Source: Betaproteobacteria bacterium UBA5216
Lineage (GTDB): Bacteria > Pseudomonadota > Gammaproteobacteria > Burkholderiales > SG8-41
Assembly: GCA_002412495.1 (NCBI GenBank)
Contig: DHVE01000048.1
Span: 1 to 47,278, forward strand
DNA: 47,278 bases
Reading direction: 5' to 3'
Part shown: piece by piece, positions 1 through 7,343 of the stretch
How positions within the stretch are numbered: position 1 is the stretch's first letter
How the letters are laid out: every line of letters begins with the position of its first letter
Notes under the pieces: generated by a model
The model's input: the letters and a program-made list of their open reading frames with translations, nothing else
Databases searched by the model: none
What the model was told of the DNA's origin: nothing
Translations under genes and position numbers: made by a program

Positions 1-914
1 GCACCATGCGTGAAAACGTGCTGGGCCTGACGGTGGTACTGGCAGACGGGCGCGTCATCAAAACCGGCGGGCGCTCGCGCAAATCCGCCGCGGGCTACGA
101 TCTCACGCGGCTTTTTGTGGGATCGGAAGGCACGCTCGGCTTGATTACCGAAGTGACACTACGCCTCTATCCGCAGCCCGAAGCCGCCAGCGCCGCGACC
201 TGCGCGTTTCCCACCATTGATGCCGCCGTGCGCACGGTGATTCAAACCATACAACTCGGCGTGCCCATTGCCCGCTGCGAACTGCTCGACGCACTCACCA
301 TCAAGGCCGTCAACGCGCACAGCAAACTCGGGCTGCGCGAGGCACCCATGCTGTTCTGCGAATTTCACGGCAGCGCCGCCTCCGTCAAGGAACAAGCCGA
401 AACCGTGCAAGCCATCGCCCGCGAACAAGGCGGCATGGATTTCGAGTGGGCGACCAAACAGGAAGACCGCACGCGACTGTGGCAGGCGCGCCACGACGCG
501 TATCCCGCATGCTTGCGCTTGAAACCGGGCGGCCGCGCCATGTCCACCGACGTGTGCGTGCCGATTTCGCGGCTCGCCGAATGCATCGCCGACACCAACA
601 AGGATTTACAGGACACCACCATCCCCATCGCGCTGTTCGGCCACGTCGGCGACGGCAACTTTCACCTCGCGATCATGGTTGATCCCAATAACCCGGCAGA
701 CCTCCTCGAGGCCGAACGCGTGAATCACAGCGTGGTGTCGCGCGCGCTGGCGATGGGCGGCACCTGCACCGGCGAACATGGCATCGGCTTCGGCAAGCTG
801 GATTTTCTGGATGCCGAACATGGGGATGCGGTTTCGGTGATGGCGGCGATTAAACAATCGCTTGATCCACATAATGTGTTTAATCGCGGAAAAGTTGTGC
901 GGATTTATAAGTAA
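1..914 (+). CDS. FAD-linked oxidase, D-lactate dehydrogenase (cytochrome) type, 5'-truncated by the window
   Basis: The reading frame is open from base 3, so the N-terminus lies outside the window. The visible part starts inside the FAD-binding (PCMH) domain, with GTLGLITEVTLRLYPQPE, and runs into the FAD-oxidase C-terminal domain with GHVGDGNFH and GTCTGEHGIGFGK, the metal and active-site segments of the GlcD/Dld family. Such flavoproteins oxidise a D-2-hydroxy acid such as D-lactate and pass electrons to cytochrome c or quinone. It is distinct from GlcD at 7344-8834. Its TAA stop is the first triplet of an AT-rich repeat (912-930). The substrate is inferred from family resemblance only. Confidence 0.85.
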   Translation, partial: TMRENVLGLTVVLADGRVIKTGGRSRKSAAGYDLTRLFVGSEGTLGLITEVTLRLYPQPEAASAATCAFPTIDAAVRTVIQTIQLGVPIARCELLDALTIKAVNAHSKLGLREAPMLFCEFHGSAASVKEQAETVQAIAREQGGMDFEWATKQEDRTRLWQARHDAYPACLRLKPGGRAMSTDVCVPISRLAECIADTNKDLQDTTIPIALFGHVGDGNFHLAIMVDPNNPADLLEAERVNHSVVSRALAMGGTCTGEHGIGFGKLDFLDAEHGDAVSVMAAIKQSLDPHNVFNRGKVVRIYK

Positions 915-930
915 CTATTTGTTTTAATTA
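912..930 (+). repeat. AT-rich motif, copy 1
   Basis: TAACTATTTGTTTTAATTA, a variant of the window-wide motif TAAGTATTTGTTTTTAATAA. The first TAA is the stop codon of the preceding dehydrogenase. Confidence 0.6.
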
Positions 931-977
931 TTAATTTACAAACTTATCCAGCCAACCCCAACAAACATGAATATCAT

Positions 978-1011
978 TTGACAATAAGACCAGACCAGAC
1001 CAGACTATAAA
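978..1011 (+). promoter_or_regulatory. Promoter-like hexamers with a pentanucleotide repeat spacer, upstream of the toxin-antitoxin pair
   Basis: A perfect TTGACA (978-983) and TATAAA (1006-1011) are separated by 22 bases. The spacer is mostly 3.8 tandem copies of AGACC (987-1005). The usual sigma-70 spacing is about 17, so loss of exactly one 5-base unit would give the optimal spacing. Transcription from this -10 would begin near 1018, very close to the ribosome-binding site at 1017-1023, so the leader would be very short. The hexamers are plain in the sequence; promoter activity is inferred. Confidence 0.4.
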
Positions 1012-1031
1012 TGATTAAGGAGGTATTAGTC

Positions 1032-1277
1032 ATGCAAATCACCAATATTTCTGACGCCAAAAGCAGCCTTTCCTCGCTGATAGCGCGAGTTGAAAAAGGC
1101 CACAAAATCATCATCGGAAAGGCCGGCAAGCCGGTCGCCATGCTCGTGCCCTACCGGCCCGATTCATCTCCGCGAAAACTCGGTGGCACATGGTCTGGCA
1201 AAGTCAAAATGGCGGACGATTTCGACACCCTGCCACCTGAATTGGCAGAAGCGTTTTACGGCAAATCGGCGCGATGA
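1032..1277 (+). CDS. Phd/YefM-family antitoxin
   Basis: An 81-residue antitoxin beginning MQITNISDAKSSLSSLIARV, the classic Phd/YefM N-terminal DNA-binding fold, followed by GKAGKPVAMLVPY and an extended, flexible C-terminus ending PPELAEAFYGKSAR that should wrap the toxin. The start at 1032 is chosen because AAGGAGG at 1017-1023 lies eight bases upstream; an in-frame ATG at 1011 has no such site and lies within the -10-like hexamer. It overlaps the PIN-domain toxin by four bases (ATGA), the standard translational coupling of these pairs. Such antitoxins usually repress their own promoter together with the toxin. Confidence 0.9.
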   Translation: MQITNISDAKSSLSSLIARVEKGHKIIIGKAGKPVAMLVPYRPDSSPRKLGGTWSGKVKMADDFDTLPPELAEAFYGKSAR

Positions 1278-1651
1278 ACTTACTGCTCGATACCCATACG
1301 CTTATTTGGGCGCTTGCGGACGATCCCGAATTATCCGTTGCGGCGCGCGAGGCCATTGTTGATGGCGCCAACTTCGTCTTTGTCAGCGCGGTTTCTGTAT
1401 GGGAAATTTCCATCAAGAAAGCGCTGGGAAAACTGGATGCGCCGGATACGTTACTCGAAGAAATCGAACGCCATCGGTTCACGCCACTCGATATCGCGCT
1501 GGAGCATGCCGACCGCGCGGGTAAATTACCCCCGATACACATGGATCCGTTCGACCGCATGCTCATTGCGCAAGCCCAATCGGAACAACTTATGCTGGTG
1601 ACGCGCGACGCCGATATTCAGAAGTATCCGGTGCGTTGCCTTCTGGCATAG
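1274..1651 (+). CDS. VapC-like PIN-domain ribonuclease toxin
   Basis: A 125-residue PIN-domain protein. The acidic metal-binding residues are all present: Asp6 in LLLDTHTL, Glu44 in SVWEISIKK, Asp91/Asp94 in MDPFDRMLIAQA and Asp112 in VTRDADI. Proteins of this type are Mg-dependent RNases that cut tRNA or rRNA when released from their antitoxin. It is coupled to the Phd-type antitoxin through an ATGA overlap, so the pair is a type II toxin-antitoxin module. It appears intact, and nothing suggests decay. Confidence 0.92.
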   Translation: MNLLLDTHTLIWALADDPELSVAAREAIVDGANFVFVSAVSVWEISIKKALGKLDAPDTLLEEIERHRFTPLDIALEHADRAGKLPPIHMDPFDRMLIAQAQSEQLMLVTRDADIQKYPVRCLLA

Positions 1652-1668
1652 GCGAATAGCCAAACGCG

Positions 1669-1684
1669 GCACTGGGGCCAGTGC
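1669..1684. terminator. Hairpin between convergent toxin and hyuA genes
   Basis: GCACTGGGGCCAGTGC forms a perfect seven-pair stem with a two-base loop between the converging vapC-like and hyuA genes. There is no T tract, so a role as terminator is only plausible. Confidence 0.3.
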
Positions 1685-1708
1685 TATGCGCGCGCCTTGC
1701 GTAGAACA

Positions 1709-3805
1709 TCAGGATAAATTCACCATCATATTCCCCGACCGCTCCACCGTCGCGCGCGCCTTCGGCGGCAAAATCAGCGTAGTGGAATCCTCCTCGACGA
1801 TCGCCGGGCCGCGCACCGCCGCGCCTATGGCGAGCTTGTAGCGGTCATACACCGGCAGTTGCTCGTAGCGCTCGCGCGCACCGACCCATGCACGGCGCTT
1901 GCCTTTTAATGCGCGCAGTTCACCGCGTGCGCCGCGCTTGCCGCTGGCAACCTTGAGTTCGCCTTTGGCCACGGGTGCCGAGGCCGCCACGCGAATGTTA
2001 ATGATTTCGATGTCGCCCACCGGCGGCACGTGGCCGAAGGTTTTTTCGTAGGCGGCGGTGAACGCCGCGCGCAGCGCCGTGAGCGAGCGCGCCGAGTACG
2101 GGCCGCGCGGCAACGCCACTACCAGCTCAAACCCCTGCCCCACGTAGCGCATGTCGGCGGCGCGTTCCACCGTGACGCGGGTTTTCTTCGCCAGCGTTCT
2201 GGCGATAACCGCGCCCGCCTCGCGTTCAAGCTTTGCGTAGGCACTTTCAAACGCGCGCCAGTTGCTGTCGTTCATTTCACTCAACCGGCACGCCACCGTC
2301 GCCACGCGATCAATACGCGCGGGCGCCATCAACAAGCCCAGCGCCGACGCCACGCCCGCGCTCGGCGGACAAATCACGCGCGTAATGCCCAGCCGCCGCG
2401 CCACTTCGCAGCCGTGCAATGGCCCGCCGCCGCCGGTGGCGAGCAGCGCAAAGTCGCCTGCGTGATGCCCACGCTCGGCCACATGCACGCGTGCCGCGGC
2501 GGCCATGTTTTCGTTCACCACCGAATGGATGCCCCACGCGGCGTCTTCAATACTGAGCTTTGAACGCGCAGCCAACGGGGCAATGGCGGCGCGCGCCAAT
2601 TCGCGGTCAATTTTCACGGTGCCGCCGGCAAAGGTGGCGGCATCGAGATACCCCAGCACCAGATTGGCATCGGTCACGGTCGGCGCCGTGCCGCCGCGCT
2701 GGTAACACGCAGGGCCGGGCGCAGCGCCCGCACTTTCCGGCCCCACCTTGAGCAGCCCCAGCGCGTCGATGGTGGCGATGCTGCCGCCGCCCGCGCCGAT
2801 TTCAATCAGCTCAATGGTGGAAATATTGATCGGCAGCCCGCTGCCTTCCATGAAGCGTTGCGCGCGGCCCGCCTCGAACTGATACGCAATCAGCGGCGCG
2901 CCGTCTTCCACGATGGCAAGCTTGGCCGTCGTGCCGCCCATGTCAAAGGCCAGCACGTCGCGCGCCTTCGAACGCAGGCCAAAGGTGGAACCCGCCAGCG
3001 CACCCGCCGCCGGGCCGGATTCGAGCAACTGGATCGGCACGCGCTTGGCTTCATCAATGTGCGTGAGTCCACCATTGGAAAGCATCATAAACAGCGGCGC
3101 CTTGATGCCCAGCTTGGCGATTTCGCTGCTCATCAAATCCAGATAACTATCCGCCAGCGGCTTGATGTAGGCGTTGGCCACCGTGGTGGACGTGCGCTCG
3201 TATTCGCGGATCTGCGGCGCCACTTCGGACGACAGCGACACAAACAGATCAGGATGGCGCGCCCGGATGGCGTCACGCGCCGCCCGCTCATGCGCAGCAT
3301 TGGCGTAGGCATGCAAAAACGTAATCGCCAGCGAAGCCACGCCCGCCGCCTTGAGCTTGGCCACCTGCGCGAGCAGCGCATCCATATCCAGCGGCTGCTC
3401 GATTTTGCCGTCAGGGCCGACGCGCTCCGGCGCTTCCAGCCGCAGACTGCGGCGCACCAACGGCCGCGGCAGTTCCATGAACAGGTTGTAAAGCTCGTAC
3501 TTGTGCTCGCGGCGCATTTCCAGCGTGTCACGAAACCCGGCGGTGGTGATGAGGCCCGTGGGCGCGCCCTTGCGCTCGATCAGCGCATTAGTAAAGAGCG
3601 TCGTCGCATGCACCACGCGCGAGACGTCCTTGCATGCGATGCCCTGCGCATCGAACAGCTTGCGGATGCCGGTGATCACACCGCGATGCGGCGCGGCGGG
3701 CGTGGTGAGTTCCTTGTGCGCGCTTGATGCGCCGCGCGTGGCGTCGTACACCACGATGTCGGTGAAGGTGCCGCCGATGTCGATGCCGAGGGCGTATTGG
3801 GTCAT
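1709..3805 (-). CDS. hyuA: Hydantoinase/oxoprolinase subunit A (HyuA family)
   Basis: 698 residues, the normal length for HyuA-type ATP-dependent amidohydrolase subunits. The N-terminal actin-like nucleotide-binding segment ALGIDIGGTFTDIVVYD starts at residue 5; the second phosphate-binding segment, DVLAFDMGGTTAKLAI, lies near residue 285; GGGGPLHGCEVARRLG and the C-terminal hydantoinase A domain follow. Together with HyuB the family opens cyclic amides (hydantoins, 5-oxoproline) or carboxylates ketones such as acetone or acetophenone. I see no Shine-Dalgarno site before the ATG. The start lies three bases after the HINT gene's stop, so its translation probably depends on ribosomes finishing the upstream gene. 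The exact substrate is unknown. Confidence 0.92.
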   Translation of the reverse strand: MTQYALGIDIGGTFTDIVVYDATRGASSAHKELTTPAAPHRGVITGIRKLFDAQGIACKDVSRVVHATTLFTNALIERKGAPTGLITTAGFRDTLEMRREHKYELYNLFMELPRPLVRRSLRLEAPERVGPDGKIEQPLDMDALLAQVAKLKAAGVASLAITFLHAYANAAHERAARDAIRARHPDLFVSLSSEVAPQIREYERTSTTVANAYIKPLADSYLDLMSSEIAKLGIKAPLFMMLSNGGLTHIDEAKRVPIQLLESGPAAGALAGSTFGLRSKARDVLAFDMGGTTAKLAIVEDGAPLIAYQFEAGRAQRFMEGSGLPINISTIELIEIGAGGGSIATIDALGLLKVGPESAGAAPGPACYQRGGTAPTVTDANLVLGYLDAATFAGGTVKIDRELARAAIAPLAARSKLSIEDAAWGIHSVVNENMAAAARVHVAERGHHAGDFALLATGGGGPLHGCEVARRLGITRVICPPSAGVASALGLLMAPARIDRVATVACRLSEMNDSNWRAFESAYAKLEREAGAVIARTLAKKTRVTVERAADMRYVGQGFELVVALPRGPYSARSLTALRAAFTAAYEKTFGHVPPVGDIEIINIRVAASAPVAKGELKVASGKRGARGELRALKGKRRAWVGARERYEQLPVYDRYKLAIGAAVRGPAIVEEDSTTLILPPKARATVERSGNMMVNLS

Positions 3806-3808
3806 GGG

Positions 3809-4504
3809 TTATTTTTCACGCGATTGGGGTTGTTGCAGGAGGCAATTTAACTTCGGTACCTGTCGATAGTCGCTCCAGATTTGGGGGCAGGCATTGTGTA
3901 CCCATATCCCGTCCTCCCCAACATAATAGGTGTGGAAGTCCTCGACTTCCAGGTTGAACACCTGTCGTTTAATCCAGTCACCGTACTCCACGCATCCATC
4001 TTCGTGCGGTTGATTGACATAGACTTTCGCATTGCGCAAATCTACGGTTGGCCCCTCGCCGCCATTGTTAGCAAATGTGAAGCCAATATCCGGCGTATCG
4101 GTTTCCAATATTTTCAGAGTCCGGTAATGATAAACGGCGTCATTGTTACAACTTTGAAGAGACTCCCCCCTTCCCAATTCGGATACAGGAGTCCATTTCT
4201 TATAATCGTGACGCCAGACTGGGTGATTACCTGTTGCCACCAGCGCGCGAAACATCATTTCACCATTGGCATCGTATGAACCGTATTGCACCAGCCAAAC
4301 TTCCTGGGACTCACGAACAAGTGTCTTGGTCACCCGCTTGTATGCCTGCTCACCTACGCCACTGTCGGGCTTGGAAAGTACATAGTCGCCCACCTGGATT
4401 TGCTCGATCGGTTTCTGGCCGTCCTTGGTATGCACCAGCGTGCCCGCAACAAAACAAGCGGGATTCAACAGGTTCTCAAGCCGCATAGATTTTGCTTTTT
4501 GCAT
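3809..4504 (-). CDS. Stand-alone HINT-domain (pretoxin-HINT/intein-like) protein between hyuB and hyuA
   Basis: 231 residues consisting almost wholly of a Hint autoprocessing fold. Visible motifs are Cys17 in NPACFVAGTLVHT (block A nucleophile), Thr91-x-x-His94 in ALVATGNHPVW (block B), NLEVEDFHTYYVGEDG (block F) and IWVHN-AC (block G; His203-Asn204). The GEDGIWVHNAC ending is typical of the HINT that precedes C-terminal toxins in polymorphic toxins. Here only 16 residues precede Cys17 and only 27 follow Asn204, with no recognisable toxin. The gene starts 15 bases after hyuB ends and stops three bases before hyuA starts. It is visibly less GC-rich than both neighbours, suggesting acquisition. 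Function in this operon is unknown: a toxin remnant, or a domesticated self-cleaving peptide releaser. Confidence 0.85.
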   Translation of the reverse strand: MQKAKSMRLENLLNPACFVAGTLVHTKDGQKPIEQIQVGDYVLSKPDSGVGEQAYKRVTKTLVRESQEVWLVQYGSYDANGEMMFRALVATGNHPVWRHDYKKWTPVSELGRGESLQSCNNDAVYHYRTLKILETDTPDIGFTFANNGGEGPTVDLRNAKVYVNQPHEDGCVEYGDWIKRQVFNLEVEDFHTYYVGEDGIWVHNACPQIWSDYRQVPKLNCLLQQPQSREK

Positions 4505-4519
4505 GTTTACCCTACGTGA

Positions 4520-6130
4520 TTACGCAGCGACATAACCATCCTCGATATCGTTATCGACATGCGCCGCATCACGCAACCCCGCCACACCATACCCACCCCC
4601 ACCCGGCGTCTTCAGTTCTATCAACCCACCCGGCGCGATCACGTGCTGCACTTTCGGATTGGCACGCTCGCCGTTAATCAAAACCTCGCCCGGTGCGCCG
4701 GCTTCGCCGCCGGCGATGCCCGCTGGCGCGGTTTCATTGCGGGTGCGTTCGGCGAGGAACGCCACGGTGATTGGCGACTCGCCGCGGTTCTCGAACGCAA
4801 TCTCCTGCCCGCTGCCGCCGCGAAACTGGCCGCGTCCGCCGGTGCCGGTGCGCAGGCGCCGGTGCTTCACGCGCAGCGGCGAGAGTTGCTCAATCATTTC
4901 CACCGGGGTGGATGAAATATTGCTCGGCCAACTCAGCACGTTGGCGCCGTCGCGGTCATGCGCGGCGCCGAAGCCGCCGTTCATGAAAAAGAGGTTGGTG
5001 AAGCTCTTGCCGTTCTTTTTCACACCCGCTAGGTTGATGCACCACAGCGGCGAACCCACGGTCGCCATCACCTTTTGCGGCATGGCTTTCGCCAGCGCGG
5101 TGATCACCATCATCGGCAGAAAATGCCCCATCAGCGCGCGCGCGCCGCCCGCTGCCGGCGGCGTGGAGTTGAGTATCGAGCCTGCGGGCGCGGTCACGGT
5201 AATCGGGCGCAGCACGCCTTCGTTGTTCGGGATGTTGGGCGACAGCACGGCTTTCACGCCATACGACGTATACGCGTTGGTGTAGGCGAGGCACACGTTG
5301 ATGGAGCGCGGCACCTGCGCCGCCGAACCGGCGAAATCTATTGCGATGGCGTCGTCCGAAATGGTCATCGCCATTTTTAATTCAATCGGCACCTCGAACC
5401 CATCGCACACCGCGCTGTGATGGTAGACGCCGTTGGGCACCGCGCGAATCGACGCGCGCATCGCGGCCTCGGAACGGCGGTGGATTTCATCGGCCAGATG
5501 TTCCAGCGTGGTGAGTTTTTGTTCGACCAGCACGGAGAGCACGCGTTGTTCCATCAGGTGCAGCGCGGTGAATTGCGCCCACAGGTCGCCCATCACCTGA
5601 TCGGGCACGCGCACGTTTTTGCGCACAAAGCGCTCAAACGTCGCGTCGATCTGGCCGCGCCGGATCACCTTCATCACCGGTATCTGCAAGCCCTCCTCGA
5701 ACACTTCACGCGCATCGGCCGAGCGCATTTTGCCGCCGATGTCCGGCGCGTGCGCCACGCTGCCCGCGAAGCCGACGAGTTTGCGTTTCAAAAAAATCGG
5801 CTTGGCGCAGGTGATGTCCGGCAAGTGCCCGGTGCCGAGCCAGATGTCGTTGGTAATCAACACGTCACCCGGCTCCAGCGTCTCTGCCGGAAACTCTTTC
5901 AAGAAATGTTTGATGGTGCGCGGCACAGTGCCGATGAACGACGGAATGCTGTCCGTCGCCTGCGCCAGCGAGCGCCCGCGCGCATCGGTCAGCACACAAG
6001 CAAAGTCATTCGATTCGCGCACGATGGTCGAAAACGACGTGCGCACGAGGGCGGCGGCGGCTTCATCGACGATGGAGATGAGGCGCGTCCAAAGCATTTC
6101 AAGCGTGACGGCGTTGAATTTTGTAGTCAT
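4520..6130 (-). CDS. hyuB: Hydantoinase/oxoprolinase subunit B (HyuB family)
   Basis: 536 residues with the family hallmarks: the N-terminal segment LIRLI-like TRLISIVDEAAAALVRTSFS, the metal-site region DVLITNDIWLGTGHLPDIT, GSVAHAPDIGG, and the glycine-rich C-terminal PGGGGYGVAG. It is the catalytic partner of HyuA in ATP-dependent ring opening or carboxylation. The protein ends at DIEDGYVAA, where many relatives carry a further 15-25 residues, so the extreme C-terminus may have been clipped when the HINT gene arrived. The gene order Bug-hyuB-HINT-hyuA on one strand suggests uptake and hydrolysis of a cyclic amide or related acid. Confidence 0.92.
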   Translation of the reverse strand: MTTKFNAVTLEMLWTRLISIVDEAAAALVRTSFSTIVRESNDFACVLTDARGRSLAQATDSIPSFIGTVPRTIKHFLKEFPAETLEPGDVLITNDIWLGTGHLPDITCAKPIFLKRKLVGFAGSVAHAPDIGGKMRSADAREVFEEGLQIPVMKVIRRGQIDATFERFVRKNVRVPDQVMGDLWAQFTALHLMEQRVLSVLVEQKLTTLEHLADEIHRRSEAAMRASIRAVPNGVYHHSAVCDGFEVPIELKMAMTISDDAIAIDFAGSAAQVPRSINVCLAYTNAYTSYGVKAVLSPNIPNNEGVLRPITVTAPAGSILNSTPPAAGGARALMGHFLPMMVITALAKAMPQKVMATVGSPLWCINLAGVKKNGKSFTNLFFMNGGFGAAHDRDGANVLSWPSNISSTPVEMIEQLSPLRVKHRRLRTGTGGRGQFRGGSGQEIAFENRGESPITVAFLAERTRNETAPAGIAGGEAGAPGEVLINGERANPKVQHVIAPGGLIELKTPGGGGYGVAGLRDAAHVDNDIEDGYVAA

Positions 6131-6149
6131 GGATGCCTTTTAAAAATAC

Positions 6150-6284
6150 TTTCGACGCAGATTTACGCAGATGAACGCAGATTAAAACCCACCCATACCT
6201 CGGGCAAAATAAATTACAAGCGTTTGTTTTTAAATCGTTTTTTCCCTAATCTGCATAAATCCGCGAAATCTGCGTCAAGGATTT
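6150..6284. repeat. Inverted GACGCAGATTTACGCAG repeat pair, copy 1
   Basis: The left arm (about 6153-6184) carries CGACGCAGATTTACGCAGAT and the right arm (about 6247-6283) an imperfect reverse complement with AATCTGCATAAATCCGCG and ATCTGCGTCAAGG. The same pair occurs at 17938-18108. An AT-rich motif (6214-6234) lies between the arms. Confidence 0.7.
6214..6234 (+). repeat. AT-rich motif, copy 2
   Basis: TTACAAGCGTTTGTTTTTAAA, sharing the TTTGTTTTTAA core. It lies between the arms of the inverted repeat in the hyuB/Bug intergenic space. Confidence 0.5.
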
Positions 6285-6294
6285 TGACCTTAAA

Positions 6295-7263
6295 TCAATC
6301 CCCGCGAATATTCGCCACCTTGATCACCCGGTTCCACTTCACCGTTTCACTGGCGAAAAATTTCGCCGCTACTTCCGGCGAACCACCCAGCGGCGTCACA
6401 CCCATTTCTTTCCACTTCGCCTGTATGTCGGGCGCTTTCATCCACGTATCAATGTCGCCATTCAATTTGCGCACGATGTCGGCGGGCACCTTTGCCGCCG
6501 CGCCGATGGTGAACCACGCCGTGGCTTCATATTCCGGCAAACCGGTCTCGGCGATGGTCGGCACTTCGGGCATGCTGGCTGAGCGCGTGCGACTGGTCAT
6601 GCCGATGGCCCGGATGCGGCCCGAGCGCACATGCTGAATCGCCACCGGCAGGTTTTCGAACATCAGGTGTATTTGCCCGCCCAGTAAGTCCGCCATCGCG
6701 GGCGCGCTGCCCTTGTACGGAATGTGTGTGAGGTTTACGTTCGCCACCACCTTGAACAGCTCGCCTATCATGTGCGTGGATGAACCCGCGCCCGCCGTGC
6801 CAAAATTTAATTCACCCGGCCGCGCCTTGGCGAGCGCGATGAATTCCCGCGTGTTACGCGCCGGCACCGACGGATGCACCACCAGTATGTTCGGCAAGTC
6901 GGCCAGCAAAATAATCGGCTGCAAGTCTTTCGCCGGATCGTACGAGAGCTTCGAATAAATGCCGTACGCCGCATGGATGCCGATGGTACCGAACATGATG
7001 GTGTAGCCATCGGGAGTTGCGCGCGCGGCAAATTCGGCACCGACATGGCCGCCCGACCCTGCGCGGTTCTCCACCACCACTTGTTGCCCGTATTGCCCCG
7101 ACAGACGCTGCGCCGTCATGCGCCCGAGCACATCCGCCACGCCACCGGCCGGAAACGGCACCACCATGCGCACCACGCGATTCGGATAAGTTTGTTGCGC
7201 CAGGGCTTGCGACGCCAACAAACACGCACCGAGCGCCGCGCCCAGAAAAATTGTGTTTTTCAT
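6295..7263 (-). CDS. Bug/TctC-family periplasmic solute-binding protein 1
   Basis: 322 residues from the ATG at 7263, chosen because GGGAG lies just upstream and because it opens a clean signal peptide (MKNTIFLGAALGACLLASQALAQ) ending in an Ala-x-Ala site. The mature protein starts QTYPNRVVRMVVPFPAGGVADVLGR, the ligand-loop signature of the Bug family. GSGGHVGAEFAA, APDGYTI-like and HIPYKGSAPAM segments follow. It binds a carboxylated solute in the periplasm for a tripartite tricarboxylate transporter. It is the first gene upstream of hyuB on the same strand, so it may capture the substrate of HyuAB. No TctA/TctB genes accompany it. Confidence 0.92.
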   Translation of the reverse strand: MKNTIFLGAALGACLLASQALAQQTYPNRVVRMVVPFPAGGVADVLGRMTAQRLSGQYGQQVVVENRAGSGGHVGAEFAARATPDGYTIMFGTIGIHAAYGIYSKLSYDPAKDLQPIILLADLPNILVVHPSVPARNTREFIALAKARPGELNFGTAGAGSSTHMIGELFKVVANVNLTHIPYKGSAPAMADLLGGQIHLMFENLPVAIQHVRSGRIRAIGMTSRTRSASMPEVPTIAETGLPEYEATAWFTIGAAAKVPADIVRKLNGDIDTWMKAPDIQAKWKEMGVTPLGGSPEVAAKFFASETVKWNRVIKVANIRGD

Positions 7264-7343
7264 TTCCGCTCCCAGAGAGTCATAGAGTGACAGCCGCAAG
7301 CTAACGTGCGCACCGCGCAGAGTCAATACGCTAGAATGATCTC

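Noticed and set aside
3809..6130. HINT domain as a true intein of HyuB or HyuA
   Set aside because: The HINT gene has its own start and stop codons and does not interrupt either subunit, so protein splicing into HyuA or HyuB is not possible as written.
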